From Trebonia sp964581815 (GTDB lineage: Bacteria; Actinomycetota; Actinomycetes; Streptosporangiales; Streptosporangiaceae): a DNA stretch of 64,000 bases. This document shows, in pieces, positions 18,150-26,175 of this stretch. The stretch lies in the NCBI GenBank assembly GCA_964581815.1, contig CAZORE010000025.1:7033-71032 (forward strand), in the 5' to 3' direction. The notes beneath the pieces are model-generated. The model ran no database searches and had not been told where the DNA came from. It worked only from the letters and a program-made list of their open reading frames with translations. Each line of letters begins with the position of its first letter. Position 1 is the stretch's first letter. A program made the position numbers and the translations under genes.

Positions 18150-18312
18150 CTAGCGCATCAGGAGGTGGTCCTCGACCGTGCCGCGCGTCGATGAGTAATT
18201 CCCGGGCCGGGGCGGGCGGCGCTGGCGCCTTTGGGCCAGCGGGTGCATCACGGCGCCGCCGATGGCGGCGGTGAGCATCGCCGCCGCCATCCACGCTCTC
18301 TGGGCCCCTATC
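18150..18312 (-). other. Out-of-frame hydrophobic and basic tail after VPVTG
   Basis: Directly after the VPVTG stop of the beta-helix gene, the next reading frame encodes a hydrophobic stretch WMAAAMLTAAIGGAVMHPLA followed by QRRQRR. Motif, membrane helix and positive tail in that order are the layout of an LPxTG-type sorting signal. A single-base shift near 18312 would join them. This may be a recent frameshift or an assembly error. Seen directly; the sortase link is inferred. Confidence 0.5.
18220..18241. terminator. Hairpin between convergent secreted-protein genes
   Basis: Perfect seven-base arms CGCTGGC / GCCAGCG with an eight-base loop containing TTT, in the 171-bp space between the two convergent stops. 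Confidence 0.45.
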
Positions 18313-20335
18313 CCGTCACGGGCACGAAGCACGCTGGGATCTGGTTGTTCCCCGAGATCGTGTTGTCGTGGCCGGTGTTCACGATCGGATCGCCGCCGTT
18401 GCTCAGGTCCCGGCCGAACCGATTGAGGCCGATGTAGTTGTTGATCACGGAGTTCTGACTGGTGTCACGGGTCAGCGTCACGCCAATGCCGTTGTTCCCG
18501 CTGATCAGGTTGGGCCGTTCGCACGCTTCCTGGCCGATGAGGTTACGGTAGGCGTGATCCGTGATCAGGACGCCGCCCTTCTCATTGCCCAGCGCGTTCA
18601 CGCCGAGGATCTGCGTTCCGATGAAGCTGGGGTCGACGATATTGTCATGCGCCCCGCCTGCGATCGCCACCCCGTACCCGCTGTTTCCCGAGAAGGTGTT
18701 CTGCGGGATCACCGAGACCAGCCTGCCGCCGATGGTGTTGCCGTGCGCGGTCCCGTCGATCAGCAGGCCGTCGCCGCCGTTGGGCAGCACAGCGTTGCCC
18801 TTGGTATTCAGGCCGGCGATGTCCGGATCAACTGTTACCCCCGAGGCGTTCCCGGCTAGCTCGATTCCGTTTCCCCTGTTGCCGGAGAACACGTTCGTCC
18901 GGACCACGTTGTCGCCCCCGGTGGAGGTGATAAGCAGCCCGTTCAGGCCGTTGGGAGCTGCGCCCTTGAATGCCAGCAGCCCGCCGAATGTGTTGAACGT
19001 GACGAACTTGCGGGCCGTCCCGAGCACCGCTATGCCGTTCAGGCCGTTTCCCGCGGACACGTTGCCGAGCGGGATGACCCCGCCCACCTGGGTATTCACC
19101 GAAGACCCGTCCACCAGGATGCCGTCCAGACGGTTTCCCACGATCGTCGTGTTGTTGGCGCCGACGCCGAAGAAGTTCCCCTGGACCGTTACATTGTCCG
19201 AGTTGGTGACGCGCAACCCGTTCCGGAGATTGCCGCTTATGACGTTGTAATAGACGAACGGGTTGTTGACGACCTTGCAGCCCACCAGCGAGTTGCCGGG
19301 CGCCCCGTTGATCCACACGCCGTTGCCGGCATTGCCGAGAGCACCGTCCCCGTTAGCCGTCGTCCCGATGAAGTTCCCGTTGAGTACATTGCCCAGGGAG
19401 CCAGTGTCGATCAGCACGCCGTCACCGCCGTTGCCCGATATCAAGTTGCCGAGCGGCGGCACCACGAACACCGGTGCCACGGTCCCCTTATTCCCGGTGG
19501 GATTGTTCACGTTACCGGTCACACTGTCGATGAAGGCGGTACCGCCGATCTCGTTGCCTCGTGACCCGGCGGTGATGAGAATGCCGGCGCCGCCGTTGCC
19601 GATGGCCGCGGTGCCAGCGGCGTTCGTGCCGATCCGGTTGTCCGCCACCGTGTTCGCCGACGATCCGAAGAGCACGATGCCGCTTCCCCGGTTGCCGGAT
19701 ATCACGTTCGCGACCGCACCCGCGGTGCGCGTGGTGTTCAGCCCGATAAGGTTCCGGGCCGACGGCGCCGATACGAACACGCCGGCGCCCCCGTTGCCGG
19801 CCGCGGTCCCGGCCAGGTTCAGGCCGATGTAGTTGTCGTTGAGCGTGACCGAGCCGGCGTTCAGGGTCACGCCATTGCCGCTGGCGTTGTCCACGCCGAG
19901 TCCCAGCAGCTGCGAGCCGCCCGAGCCGACGGCAAACAGCAAGCCTGGGTTCCCGTTGAAGTCGAGTGCCACGACAGGCGGGCCGCCACTGACGTACCCG
20001 GGTGCCGTTGTCGCATCAATCGACACTTGGCGTACGATCGCGGGCAATGGGGTAGCCAGGGTGATAGTCCCGGTCGTGTCGAAGTTGATGAGGGTTGAAT
20101 TTCCGACCGGAGCGGCATTTGCGGTGTTGATGGCGGCACGGAGGGAACCCACCCCAATATCACTCAGGCTGGTGACGGTGATTGTCTGCGTGAATGCCGG
20201 AGCATGCGCGGCGGGAGTCTGGGCAGCGACCGCCCCGGACGGGAAGGCGATCGTTGCTGAACCCGCCGCGACCAGCAAGGCGGTACCCGCGATAAGCGGC
20301 ATGAATCGCCTTGACCGGATAATCCATTTACTCAT
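18308..20335 (-). CDS. Secreted parallel beta-helix repeat protein, ends VPVTG
   Basis: About 675 residues from ATG at 20335, chosen because GGAGG lies eight bases upstream. Signal peptide: basic start, then LIAGTALLVAAGSATIAF and AVAA. The body is built of short Gly/Asn repeats such as NVISGNRGSGI, NLISGNGGDGVLI and NTFSGNSGYGVAI, with rungs of about 20-25 residues, the signature of a right-handed parallel beta-helix (pectate-lyase or CSLREA-like fold). The N-terminal GVGSLRAAINTANA motif is typical of extracellular beta-helix proteins. Likely a surface adhesin or polysaccharide-active protein; no catalytic residues are assigned. It ends VPVTG; a sorting-like tail follows out of frame. Confidence 0.85.
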   Translation of the reverse strand: MSKWIIRSRRFMPLIAGTALLVAAGSATIAFPSGAVAAQTPAAHAPAFTQTITVTSLSDIGVGSLRAAINTANAAPVGNSTLINFDTTGTITLATPLPAIVRQVSIDATTAPGYVSGGPPVVALDFNGNPGLLFAVGSGGSQLLGLGVDNASGNGVTLNAGSVTLNDNYIGLNLAGTAAGNGGAGVFVSAPSARNLIGLNTTRTAGAVANVISGNRGSGIVLFGSSANTVADNRIGTNAAGTAAIGNGGAGILITAGSRGNEIGGTAFIDSVTGNVNNPTGNKGTVAPVFVVPPLGNLISGNGGDGVLIDTGSLGNVLNGNFIGTTANGDGALGNAGNGVWINGAPGNSLVGCKVVNNPFVYYNVISGNLRNGLRVTNSDNVTVQGNFFGVGANNTTIVGNRLDGILVDGSSVNTQVGGVIPLGNVSAGNGLNGIAVLGTARKFVTFNTFGGLLAFKGAAPNGLNGLLITSTGGDNVVRTNVFSGNRGNGIELAGNASGVTVDPDIAGLNTKGNAVLPNGGDGLLIDGTAHGNTIGGRLVSVIPQNTFSGNSGYGVAIAGGAHDNIVDPSFIGTQILGVNALGNEKGGVLITDHAYRNLIGQEACERPNLISGNNGIGVTLTRDTSQNSVINNYIGLNRFGRDLSNGGDPIVNTGHDNTISGNNQIPACFVPVTG

Positions 20336-20549
20336 GAAATCGACCTCCATGACGCGCGCATCCTTATCTTCGCTTACGTCGCTTTAGGCGCAGAGGACTT
20401 ACGACTTCAAGGTATACATGACACCGCCGGGCAGCCGCAAAACCGCATGGTTAATTTCGCCTAACCCATCTGGTGCAATTTACGGAAAACGAATGGATAG
20501 CGCGCAGGGGTCAGCGGATTCGGCACCATCAGAGGCCCGTTTCCCAACC

Positions 20550-20605
20550 CCGGATGGTTGTGGCAACGAACCGCCAATAGCCGGCTCGTTGCCGCAACCA
20601 TCCGG
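20550..20605 (-). terminator. Strong hairpin closing the catabolic operon
   Basis: Twenty-base arms (20550-20569 and 20586-20605) pair with a single G-U wobble around a 16-base loop. It lies just beyond the SnoaL-like stop at 20625 and upstream of the beta-helix gene. The rest of 20336-20624 holds only the beta-helix promoter region and no gene. Confidence 0.7.
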
Positions 20606-20624
20606 TGATCGCGGGCGGCGGGGG

Positions 20625-21035
20625 TCAGGCCGGAGGCGCCCAGCCGATGTACTCATCCGCCCGGCGGCTGAACAGCCACGTGCCGCCGACCTGACGGAAC
20701 ACGTCGTAGTAGCGGGCGACGATCTGGACCGACCACGCCCCGCCGTCGCCTTGGGCGATGAACACCACGTCGGTGGTCGCGCGGGCCTCCTCGTCGTTCC
20801 AGCCGGTGATCACGACGTTGACCGGCATGTGGCGCTGCAGCCCCTTGGGCTTCCACTGGTCCCAGGAGGCCCGGATCGCGTCCGCGCCCTCGAAGACGCC
20901 CATCCCCGGGACCTCGAGGACCGCGTCCGGCGTGTAGAGCGCCATGATGCCGTCGGTGTTTCCCGCGTCCTGGTGCTGTGCGTGCGCGGCGACGGCGGTG
21001 TAGACGCCCGCGAACACGTCCGCGTAGCTGGTCAT
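20625..21035 (-). CDS. SnoaL/NTF2-like protein
   Basis: 136 residues of the NTF2 cone fold: N-terminal helices (VYTAVAAHAQHQDAGNTDGI), then MALYTPDAVLEVPGMG, and a C-terminal sheet VQIVARYYDVFRQVGGTW. Such proteins act as small isomerases, hydrolases, cyclases or ring hydroxylation helpers on polyketide and aromatic substrates. Starts nine bases after the cyclase-family gene and is the last gene of the long minus-strand operon, before a strong hairpin. Confidence 0.85.
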   Translation of the reverse strand: MTSYADVFAGVYTAVAAHAQHQDAGNTDGIMALYTPDAVLEVPGMGVFEGADAIRASWDQWKPKGLQRHMPVNVVITGWNDEEARATTDVVFIAQGDGGAWSVQIVARYYDVFRQVGGTWLFSRRADEYIGWAPPA

Positions 21036-21044
21036 CGGCGCCCC

Positions 21045-21980
21045 CTACTTGATCGCGACCGGGCTCAGCGGCGTGCCGACCGCGCCGGTGACCAGCAGGC
21101 CGTTGGCGACGAAGAGGAACTCCCACACCCCGTCAGCCTCGCAGTCGGCCTTCAGCGCCTCGAAGTCGAACATCTCGCCCAGGGTCAGGCCGATGTCGCG
21201 GATCATCACCTGGTGCACCGGGATGGTGGCGCCGGGCACCGGGGTGGGCCAGACCTCGCCGTTGGACTGGTCCAGGGCAAGCGCGGCGATCTCGCTGTCG
21301 TGGATCCAGCGGCAGAGGTCAAGGCCGGGGCCGGGCGTCGGGCCCACGTACTTCTGCCGGTCGCCGTCGCGGAAGTACTTGGTCCAGCCGGTGCGGATGC
21401 ACGCGATGTCGCCGGACTCGACCCGCACCCCCTGCCGCTCCTGGGCGGCCTCGACGTCGGCGGTGGTGATCTCGTAGGAGTCCGGCAGCACGTCGGTGCC
21501 CTTCAGCCCGGCGATGTCGAGCAGCACGCCGCGGGAGACGAGCTTGGTCGCCACCTGGGCGATGTCGTTCCTTGAGGCGCCCTGGAAGTTGTTGAGCGCC
21601 TTGGCGGGCATCCCGTTGTAGAAGAACCCGTCGTAGCCGACGTGGGCCAGCCCGTCCCACTGGGTCGAGGCCTGCAGCCCCATGATGATGATGTCGTCGG
21701 CCGCGATCTGGCCGTCCTTGGCGTAGGACGAGTCCGACGGCAGCAGGGTGAACAGGTGGTGCGGGTTGCGCCGCCAGCCGCCGGGCGGGAACGGGCCGTC
21801 CTTGTCGAACGGGATGCCGCAGTCGATCGTCTTGCCGGCGCGCACCATCTTGGCCGAGGCGACCAGCTTCTCCGGGGTGATGAAGTTGAGCGTGCCGATC
21901 TGGTCGTCGTCGCCCCAGCGGCCCCAGTTGGACAGTTCCTTGCCGAGCTCGTGGTGCGGCCACACGGTGGTGTCGGTCAT
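21045..21980 (-). CDS. Cyclase-family (kynurenine formamidase-like) hydrolase
   Basis: 311 residues of the metal-dependent cyclase/formamidase superfamily, which hydrolyses amides, formamides or cyclic esters. The family metal site, usually HxGTHxD, appears as STQWDGLAHVGYDG near residue 107, so the first His positions differ from kynurenine formamidase. The conserved SGDIACIRTGW lies near 190. The AGGAAGG site precedes ATG at 21980. In an operon with a Baeyer-Villiger monooxygenase, opening of the resulting lactone is an attractive role, but this is inference. Confidence 0.85.
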   Translation of the reverse strand: MTDTTVWPHHELGKELSNWGRWGDDDQIGTLNFITPEKLVASAKMVRAGKTIDCGIPFDKDGPFPPGGWRRNPHHLFTLLPSDSSYAKDGQIAADDIIIMGLQASTQWDGLAHVGYDGFFYNGMPAKALNNFQGASRNDIAQVATKLVSRGVLLDIAGLKGTDVLPDSYEITTADVEAAQERQGVRVESGDIACIRTGWTKYFRDGDRQKYVGPTPGPGLDLCRWIHDSEIAALALDQSNGEVWPTPVPGATIPVHQVMIRDIGLTLGEMFDFEALKADCEADGVWEFLFVANGLLVTGAVGTPLSPVAIK

Positions 21981-21994
21981 CTTCGGCCTTCCTC

Positions 21995-22090
21995 TCAGAA
22001 TCGGTGTGACATGTAGCGGGCCGACCAGCTCAGCGTGCTGGTGGGCACGTAGTAGCCGGCCTCGTCGTTGATCGCCGCCCAGTTGGCGTG
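21995..22090 (-). other. Short open fragment between cyclase and monooxygenase genes
   Basis: A third frame, open across the monooxygenase stop, encodes about 31 codons ending YYVPTSTLSWSARYMSHRF then TGA. It has no ATG or GTG start of its own and reads like a protein C-terminus (SEHANWAAINDEAGYY). It could be the remnant of a lost gene or an alternative C-terminus of the monooxygenase after a frameshift. Not recognised. Confidence 0.3.
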
Positions 22091-22091
22091 C

Positions 22092-23702
22092 TCACTCCGG
22101 TTCCTGACCGGGGAAGAAGCCGGCGTAGTCGCTCTTGGCGGCGGCCTCCATCATTTCCAGCAGCTTGGGCCGCCCGAGGGAGTTGAGCAGGAAGGCCTTG
22201 GCCTTGCCGGGGATGTTGCTGCCGAAGAAGTAGCTCAGCTCCTTGAACGGCGACATGGTGTACGCGGCCTCGTTGACCATGGTGGTCCACTCGTCTTCCA
22301 GCGCCTTGGGCGCTTCGATCACGGGGTGCCCGTGCTCGCGGGCGAAATCGATCAGGGTGGCGATGAAGTCCGACTGGTCGCCGTTGTACCGCGGGTTGTT
22401 GCCCGCCCCGCCGTGCGGTCCGCCGGGGAAGAAGAAGTTCGGGAAGTGATGGGCCATGATGCCGAGAGCGGTGAGCGGCCCGTCGGCCCAGTACTCCGCC
22501 AGCGGCAGGCCGTCCCGGCCGGTGATGCCGATCCGCTTGAGCGCGCCGGTGCCGAAGTCGAACCCGGTGGCCCAGACGATGATGTCGAACTCCTGCAGCC
22601 CGTCGACGGTCTCGATGCCGGTCTCGGTCACCGCGGTGATCGGCGTCTCCTTCAGGTCGACCAGCGAGACGTTGGGCCGGTTGTATGCCTCGTAATAGCC
22701 GGTCACGTACGGGGGGCGCTTGCCGGCGTAGCCGTGGTCCTTCGGTATCAGCTTCTCCGCCGTCGCCGGGTCTTTGACGACGGCGCGGATCTTGTCGGCG
22801 ACGAACTTCGACCACTCGGCGTTGGCGGCCGGGTTCATCGTCATGTCCCGGTAGTTGCTGATGATCTTGCCGAACCCGCCGAGCTGCCAGGTCCGCTCGT
22901 AGAACGCCTGCCGCTCTTCGGCCGAGTCGTCGAAGGTCATCTTGTCCGAGGGCTGGTGCAGGAACCCGGACGCCGACTTGTCGACGGTCTCCTTGATCGA
23001 CTTGAAGCCGGCCTTCAGCTCGGCCTGCTCCTCCGGGGTAATCGGCCGGTTGTTGAGCGGAGTGGCCCAGTTCGGCGTGCGCTGGTACACGGTCAGCGAC
23101 GCGACCTCGGGGGCGATCTCCGGGATGACCTGCACGCCGCTCGACCCGGTGCCGATGACCGCGACCCGCTTGCCCCTGAAGTCCACCTCCCTCTTCGGCC
23201 ACAGCCCTGTGTGATAGGCCTCGCCGCGAAACTTCTCCCGCCCGGGAACGGCAGGATAGAACGGCGCAGATAGCACGCCGGTGGCGGCCACCAGGTAACG
23301 CGCCCTGGCGGTGTACCCGTCATGCGCCGTGACCTGCCAGGTCGCTGATCCGGCGTCCCAGACGGCCGACGTGACCCTGGTGCTGAACCGGATGTGGCGG
23401 CGCAGGTCGAACTTGTCCACCACGTGGTTGAAGTACCGCTCGTTCTCCGCCTGCCCGGCGAAGTGCTCGGACCACTCCCACTCTTTGAACAGCTCTTCCG
23501 AGAAGAAGTACCCGTAGGTGTAACTCTCGGAGTCGTAGCGCGACCCGGGGTAGCGGTTCCAGTACCAGGTGCCGCCCACGCCGGTACCGGCGTCCACCAG
23601 CTGCACCGAGTACCCCGCCTCGCGGGCCAGGTACAGCTGGTAGATGCCGGTCACCCCGGCCCCCACGATGAGGATGTCGACGTCGCCTTGGTCCTGCCCC
23701 AT
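22092..23702 (-). CDS. Baeyer-Villiger-type flavin monooxygenase
   Basis: 536 residues; inserts oxygen into a ketone to give an ester or lactone using FAD and NADPH. The FAD site VGAGVTGIYQ is near residue 14, the BVMO fingerprint FRGEAYHTGLWP (FxGxxxHxxxWP) near 158, the NADPH site VIGTGSSGVQ near 178, and WATGFDFGTG near 380. This matches cyclohexanone/steroid monooxygenases in length and order. ATG at 23702 has GGGAG upstream. With the aldehyde dehydrogenase and cyclase-family hydrolase on either side it fits ring-opening of a cyclic ketone. Confidence 0.93.
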   Translation of the reverse strand: MGQDQGDVDILIVGAGVTGIYQLYLAREAGYSVQLVDAGTGVGGTWYWNRYPGSRYDSESYTYGYFFSEELFKEWEWSEHFAGQAENERYFNHVVDKFDLRRHIRFSTRVTSAVWDAGSATWQVTAHDGYTARARYLVAATGVLSAPFYPAVPGREKFRGEAYHTGLWPKREVDFRGKRVAVIGTGSSGVQVIPEIAPEVASLTVYQRTPNWATPLNNRPITPEEQAELKAGFKSIKETVDKSASGFLHQPSDKMTFDDSAEERQAFYERTWQLGGFGKIISNYRDMTMNPAANAEWSKFVADKIRAVVKDPATAEKLIPKDHGYAGKRPPYVTGYYEAYNRPNVSLVDLKETPITAVTETGIETVDGLQEFDIIVWATGFDFGTGALKRIGITGRDGLPLAEYWADGPLTALGIMAHHFPNFFFPGGPHGGAGNNPRYNGDQSDFIATLIDFAREHGHPVIEAPKALEDEWTTMVNEAAYTMSPFKELSYFFGSNIPGKAKAFLLNSLGRPKLLEMMEAAAKSDYAGFFPGQEPE

Positions 23703-23713
23703 TGATGATCTCC

Positions 23714-25183
23714 CTACAGCTGCACGATGATGGTCTTGGTGGCGGTGTAGGCGTCGAGCGCCTCGATGCCCTTCTCGCGCCCGTAGCCCGACTTGCGGAA
23801 GCCGCCGAAGGGCAGTTCCACCCCGCCGCCGGCCCCGTAGGTGTTGACGTAGATCTGCCCGCCGTCGACCTGGGCGGAGACCCGGTGCGCGCGGGCCAGG
23901 TCCCTGGTCCAGACCGCGCCGATCAGCGCGTAGTCGGTGCCGTTGGCCAGCGCGACCGCCTCCTCCTCCGAGCCGAAGGTGGTGACGGTGATCACCGGGC
24001 CGAAGATCTCCTCCTGGGCGATCCGGGCCGCTGGGTCCACGCCGTCGATGAGCGTGGGGTTGAAGTAGGCGCCGCCGCTGATGCCGTCCGGCTCGGCCAC
24101 GGTGCCGCCGTAGACGATGTCGGCGCCCTTGGCTTCGCCCTCGGCTCCGCCAAGGGCGGACTCGACGTAGCCGCGCACCCGGTCCTGCTGCTTGCGGGAC
24201 ACCAGCGGGCCAAGGTCGGGATCGGTGATGCCGGGGCCGATGGTCACCGCGCCGAAGCGATCCGCGATGCGCCGCAGGACCTGGCCATGCACCCGTTCGT
24301 CGACTAGCACCCGCGATCCGGCCGAGCAGGTCTGCCCGGCGTTCTGCAGGATCACGTTGGCCGCCGTCGTCGCCGCCCGCTCGATATCCGCGTCGGCGAA
24401 TATCAGGTGGGCCGACTTGCCGCCCAGCTCAAGCGTCACGGGCGCCACCCGCCGGGCGGCGGCGCCCGCGATCAGGCGGCCGACCTCGGTGGAGCCGACG
24501 AAGCTGAGGTGGTCGACGTCCGGGTGGGCGGCGAGGGCGGCGCCGGCTTCCGGCCCGAGCCCGGTGACCACGTTGACCACGCCAGCCGGCAGGCCCGCCG
24601 CGGCGGCCAGCCGGGCGAGGTAGGCCGCCGTGCGGGGCGTCTCGTCGGCCGGCTTGAGCACCGCGCAGTTCCCGGCGGCGATGGCCGGCGCCACCGCCCG
24701 GCCGAACAGCTGCATCGGGTAGTTCCAGGCGACGATGTGGCCGGTGACGCCGAGCGGCTCGCGGCGGGTGTAGACGTGCAGGTCAGGCCGCAGCGGGATG
24801 CTCAGGCCGTAGTACGACTCGATGACGTGGCTGTAGAAGCGGAAGTAGCGCGCGCACACCCGCGCGTCATTGCGCGCCTGCGACAGCGGCTTGCCGCTGT
24901 CCTCGCTCTCCAGCCGGGCGAGCGTCTCGACCTCATCGTCGATCAGGCCGGCCAGCCGGGACAGCAGCTCGGAGCGCTGCTCGGGCGTGGTGGCCCGCCA
25001 CGCCGGGCTGGCGCGGCGGGCCGCCGCCACGGCCTGGTCGATCTCCTTGTCCCCCGCCCGGGCCACGTCGCCGAGGGTGGCGCCGGTCGACGGGTCGATG
25101 TTCGGGTACGTCTCCGCCGATCTCACCGGGGCCCCGTCGATGAAGGACTCGGTGACTCGCTCGGCTGCGGGGGACACGGCCAT
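23714..25183 (-). CDS. NAD(P)-dependent aldehyde dehydrogenase
   Basis: 489 residues of the ALDH superfamily; oxidises an aldehyde to the acid. Cofactor motif AWNYPMQ near residue 150, KPADETP near 175, FVGSTEVG near 230, catalytic Glu in LELGGKS near 255 and the nucleophile Cys in NAGQTCSAGSR near 288. The C-terminal GGFRKSGYGREKG is standard. It starts 34 bases after the dioxygenase-family gene and is 11 bases ahead of the monooxygenase gene in the same operon, so it likely oxidises an aldehyde formed in ring cleavage. Confidence 0.93.
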   Translation of the reverse strand: MAVSPAAERVTESFIDGAPVRSAETYPNIDPSTGATLGDVARAGDKEIDQAVAAARRASPAWRATTPEQRSELLSRLAGLIDDEVETLARLESEDSGKPLSQARNDARVCARYFRFYSHVIESYYGLSIPLRPDLHVYTRREPLGVTGHIVAWNYPMQLFGRAVAPAIAAGNCAVLKPADETPRTAAYLARLAAAAGLPAGVVNVVTGLGPEAGAALAAHPDVDHLSFVGSTEVGRLIAGAAARRVAPVTLELGGKSAHLIFADADIERAATTAANVILQNAGQTCSAGSRVLVDERVHGQVLRRIADRFGAVTIGPGITDPDLGPLVSRKQQDRVRGYVESALGGAEGEAKGADIVYGGTVAEPDGISGGAYFNPTLIDGVDPAARIAQEEIFGPVITVTTFGSEEEAVALANGTDYALIGAVWTRDLARAHRVSAQVDGGQIYVNTYGAGGGVELPFGGFRKSGYGREKGIEALDAYTATKTIIVQL

Positions 25184-25217
25184 GATCTCGCCTTCTCTCG
25201 TGCTGCTGCTCGACGGC

Positions 25218-26153
25218 TCAGGAGCGGGGGTCGCCGGGCACCAGGTGAGTGGTGAATCCCCAGGGAACGTTGATGCTCGTGTCCGGGTCGGTCACCAGGA
25301 AGTCCTCGGTCCGCGAGCGGATGCCGACGCCCTGGGACTTCAGGTGCGCGGCGGCGCGGTCCAGGTCGGCGACCTTGAACGTGAGCGAGTGATAGGTGTC
25401 GCCCCGGGCGGTCGTGGTCCAGTCGGCGTAGGCGGCGGTGCCCTGGTCGGGCACCGCGACCTGCAGCACCGAGTCGGACAGGGCCACGTAGCTGGCGGCG
25501 GCGCCGATCACCTCGTCGCGTCCTCGCGCGAAGACGGTGCCGCCGAGCGCGTCGACCAGCGTGTGCAGCGCCCGCTTCGGGTTGTCGGTGAGCAGCGTGT
25601 GGTAGGCGCACCGCTGCAGGCCGAGCGGCCCCTCGGGGGCCGCGGCCGCGGTCCAGCCGGGCGCGTTGCGGTGGTCGAGCTTGAAGGGGAAGTCGGGCAG
25701 GAACTCGTGCCGCAGGCCCGCCGACTCCGGGGTGGTGAAGTAGATCGGCATCGCGCCGCTGCCGGCCGAACGCGGCGCCTCGTCGCCCTCGGCGGCCTTG
25801 CCGAACTGGTCAACCATGGCGACGCCCGCGGCGCGCAGTGCGCGGTACACGGCCTCGGGGTTGTCGTCGAACCAGCCGATCGTCTTCAGGTGCGGCTTGT
25901 CCACCGACGCGTACTGCTGCACGCCGTTCAGCACGTACAGGGTCGGCTGGATGGTGTCCATCAGCACGTCCGCCATCGGGGTGAACGTCGAGTAGTTGGT
26001 GGGGTAGTTGCCGGTCTCCCGGCCCTTGAACGTCTCGTAGATGTTGGTGCTAGCGCGGCCGAACACCCGCTCGAACCAGGCCTCCACCTCGCCCAGGTCG
26101 GGCGCGTGAAAGCTGGGGTGGTACATCCGCGTGACGCGGAACTGCTCCGTCAT
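25218..26153 (-). CDS. VOC-fold (glyoxalase/extradiol dioxygenase-like) protein
   Basis: 311 residues with two vicinal-oxygen-chelate modules: residues 5-150 (VTRMYHPSFHAPDLGEVEAW) and 165-300 (LQRCAYHTLLTDNPKRAL, DTYHSLTFKVADLDRAAAH). Metal ligands of extradiol dioxygenases are His, His, Glu; the two-module size and paired His fit that type, though I cannot place every ligand. ATG at 26153 has an AAGGAGG site, and the longer in-frame extension upstream was rejected. Predicted to cleave or rearrange an oxygenated intermediate. Confidence 0.8.
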   Translation of the reverse strand: MTEQFRVTRMYHPSFHAPDLGEVEAWFERVFGRASTNIYETFKGRETGNYPTNYSTFTPMADVLMDTIQPTLYVLNGVQQYASVDKPHLKTIGWFDDNPEAVYRALRAAGVAMVDQFGKAAEGDEAPRSAGSGAMPIYFTTPESAGLRHEFLPDFPFKLDHRNAPGWTAAAAPEGPLGLQRCAYHTLLTDNPKRALHTLVDALGGTVFARGRDEVIGAAASYVALSDSVLQVAVPDQGTAAYADWTTTARGDTYHSLTFKVADLDRAAAHLKSQGVGIRSRTEDFLVTDPDTSINVPWGFTTHLVPGDPRS

Positions 26154-26175
26154 GCTGACCTCCTTGTGGAAACGG

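Noticed and set aside
20336..20549. Possible small gene upstream of the beta-helix gene
   Set aside because: Only short frames without ribosome sites; sequence is more AT-rich and looks like promoter DNA.
22030..23202. 390-codon open frame within the monooxygenase gene
   Set aside because: The BVMO frame on the same strand carries all motifs; this one is a GC-driven shadow rich in Arg, Gly and Pro.
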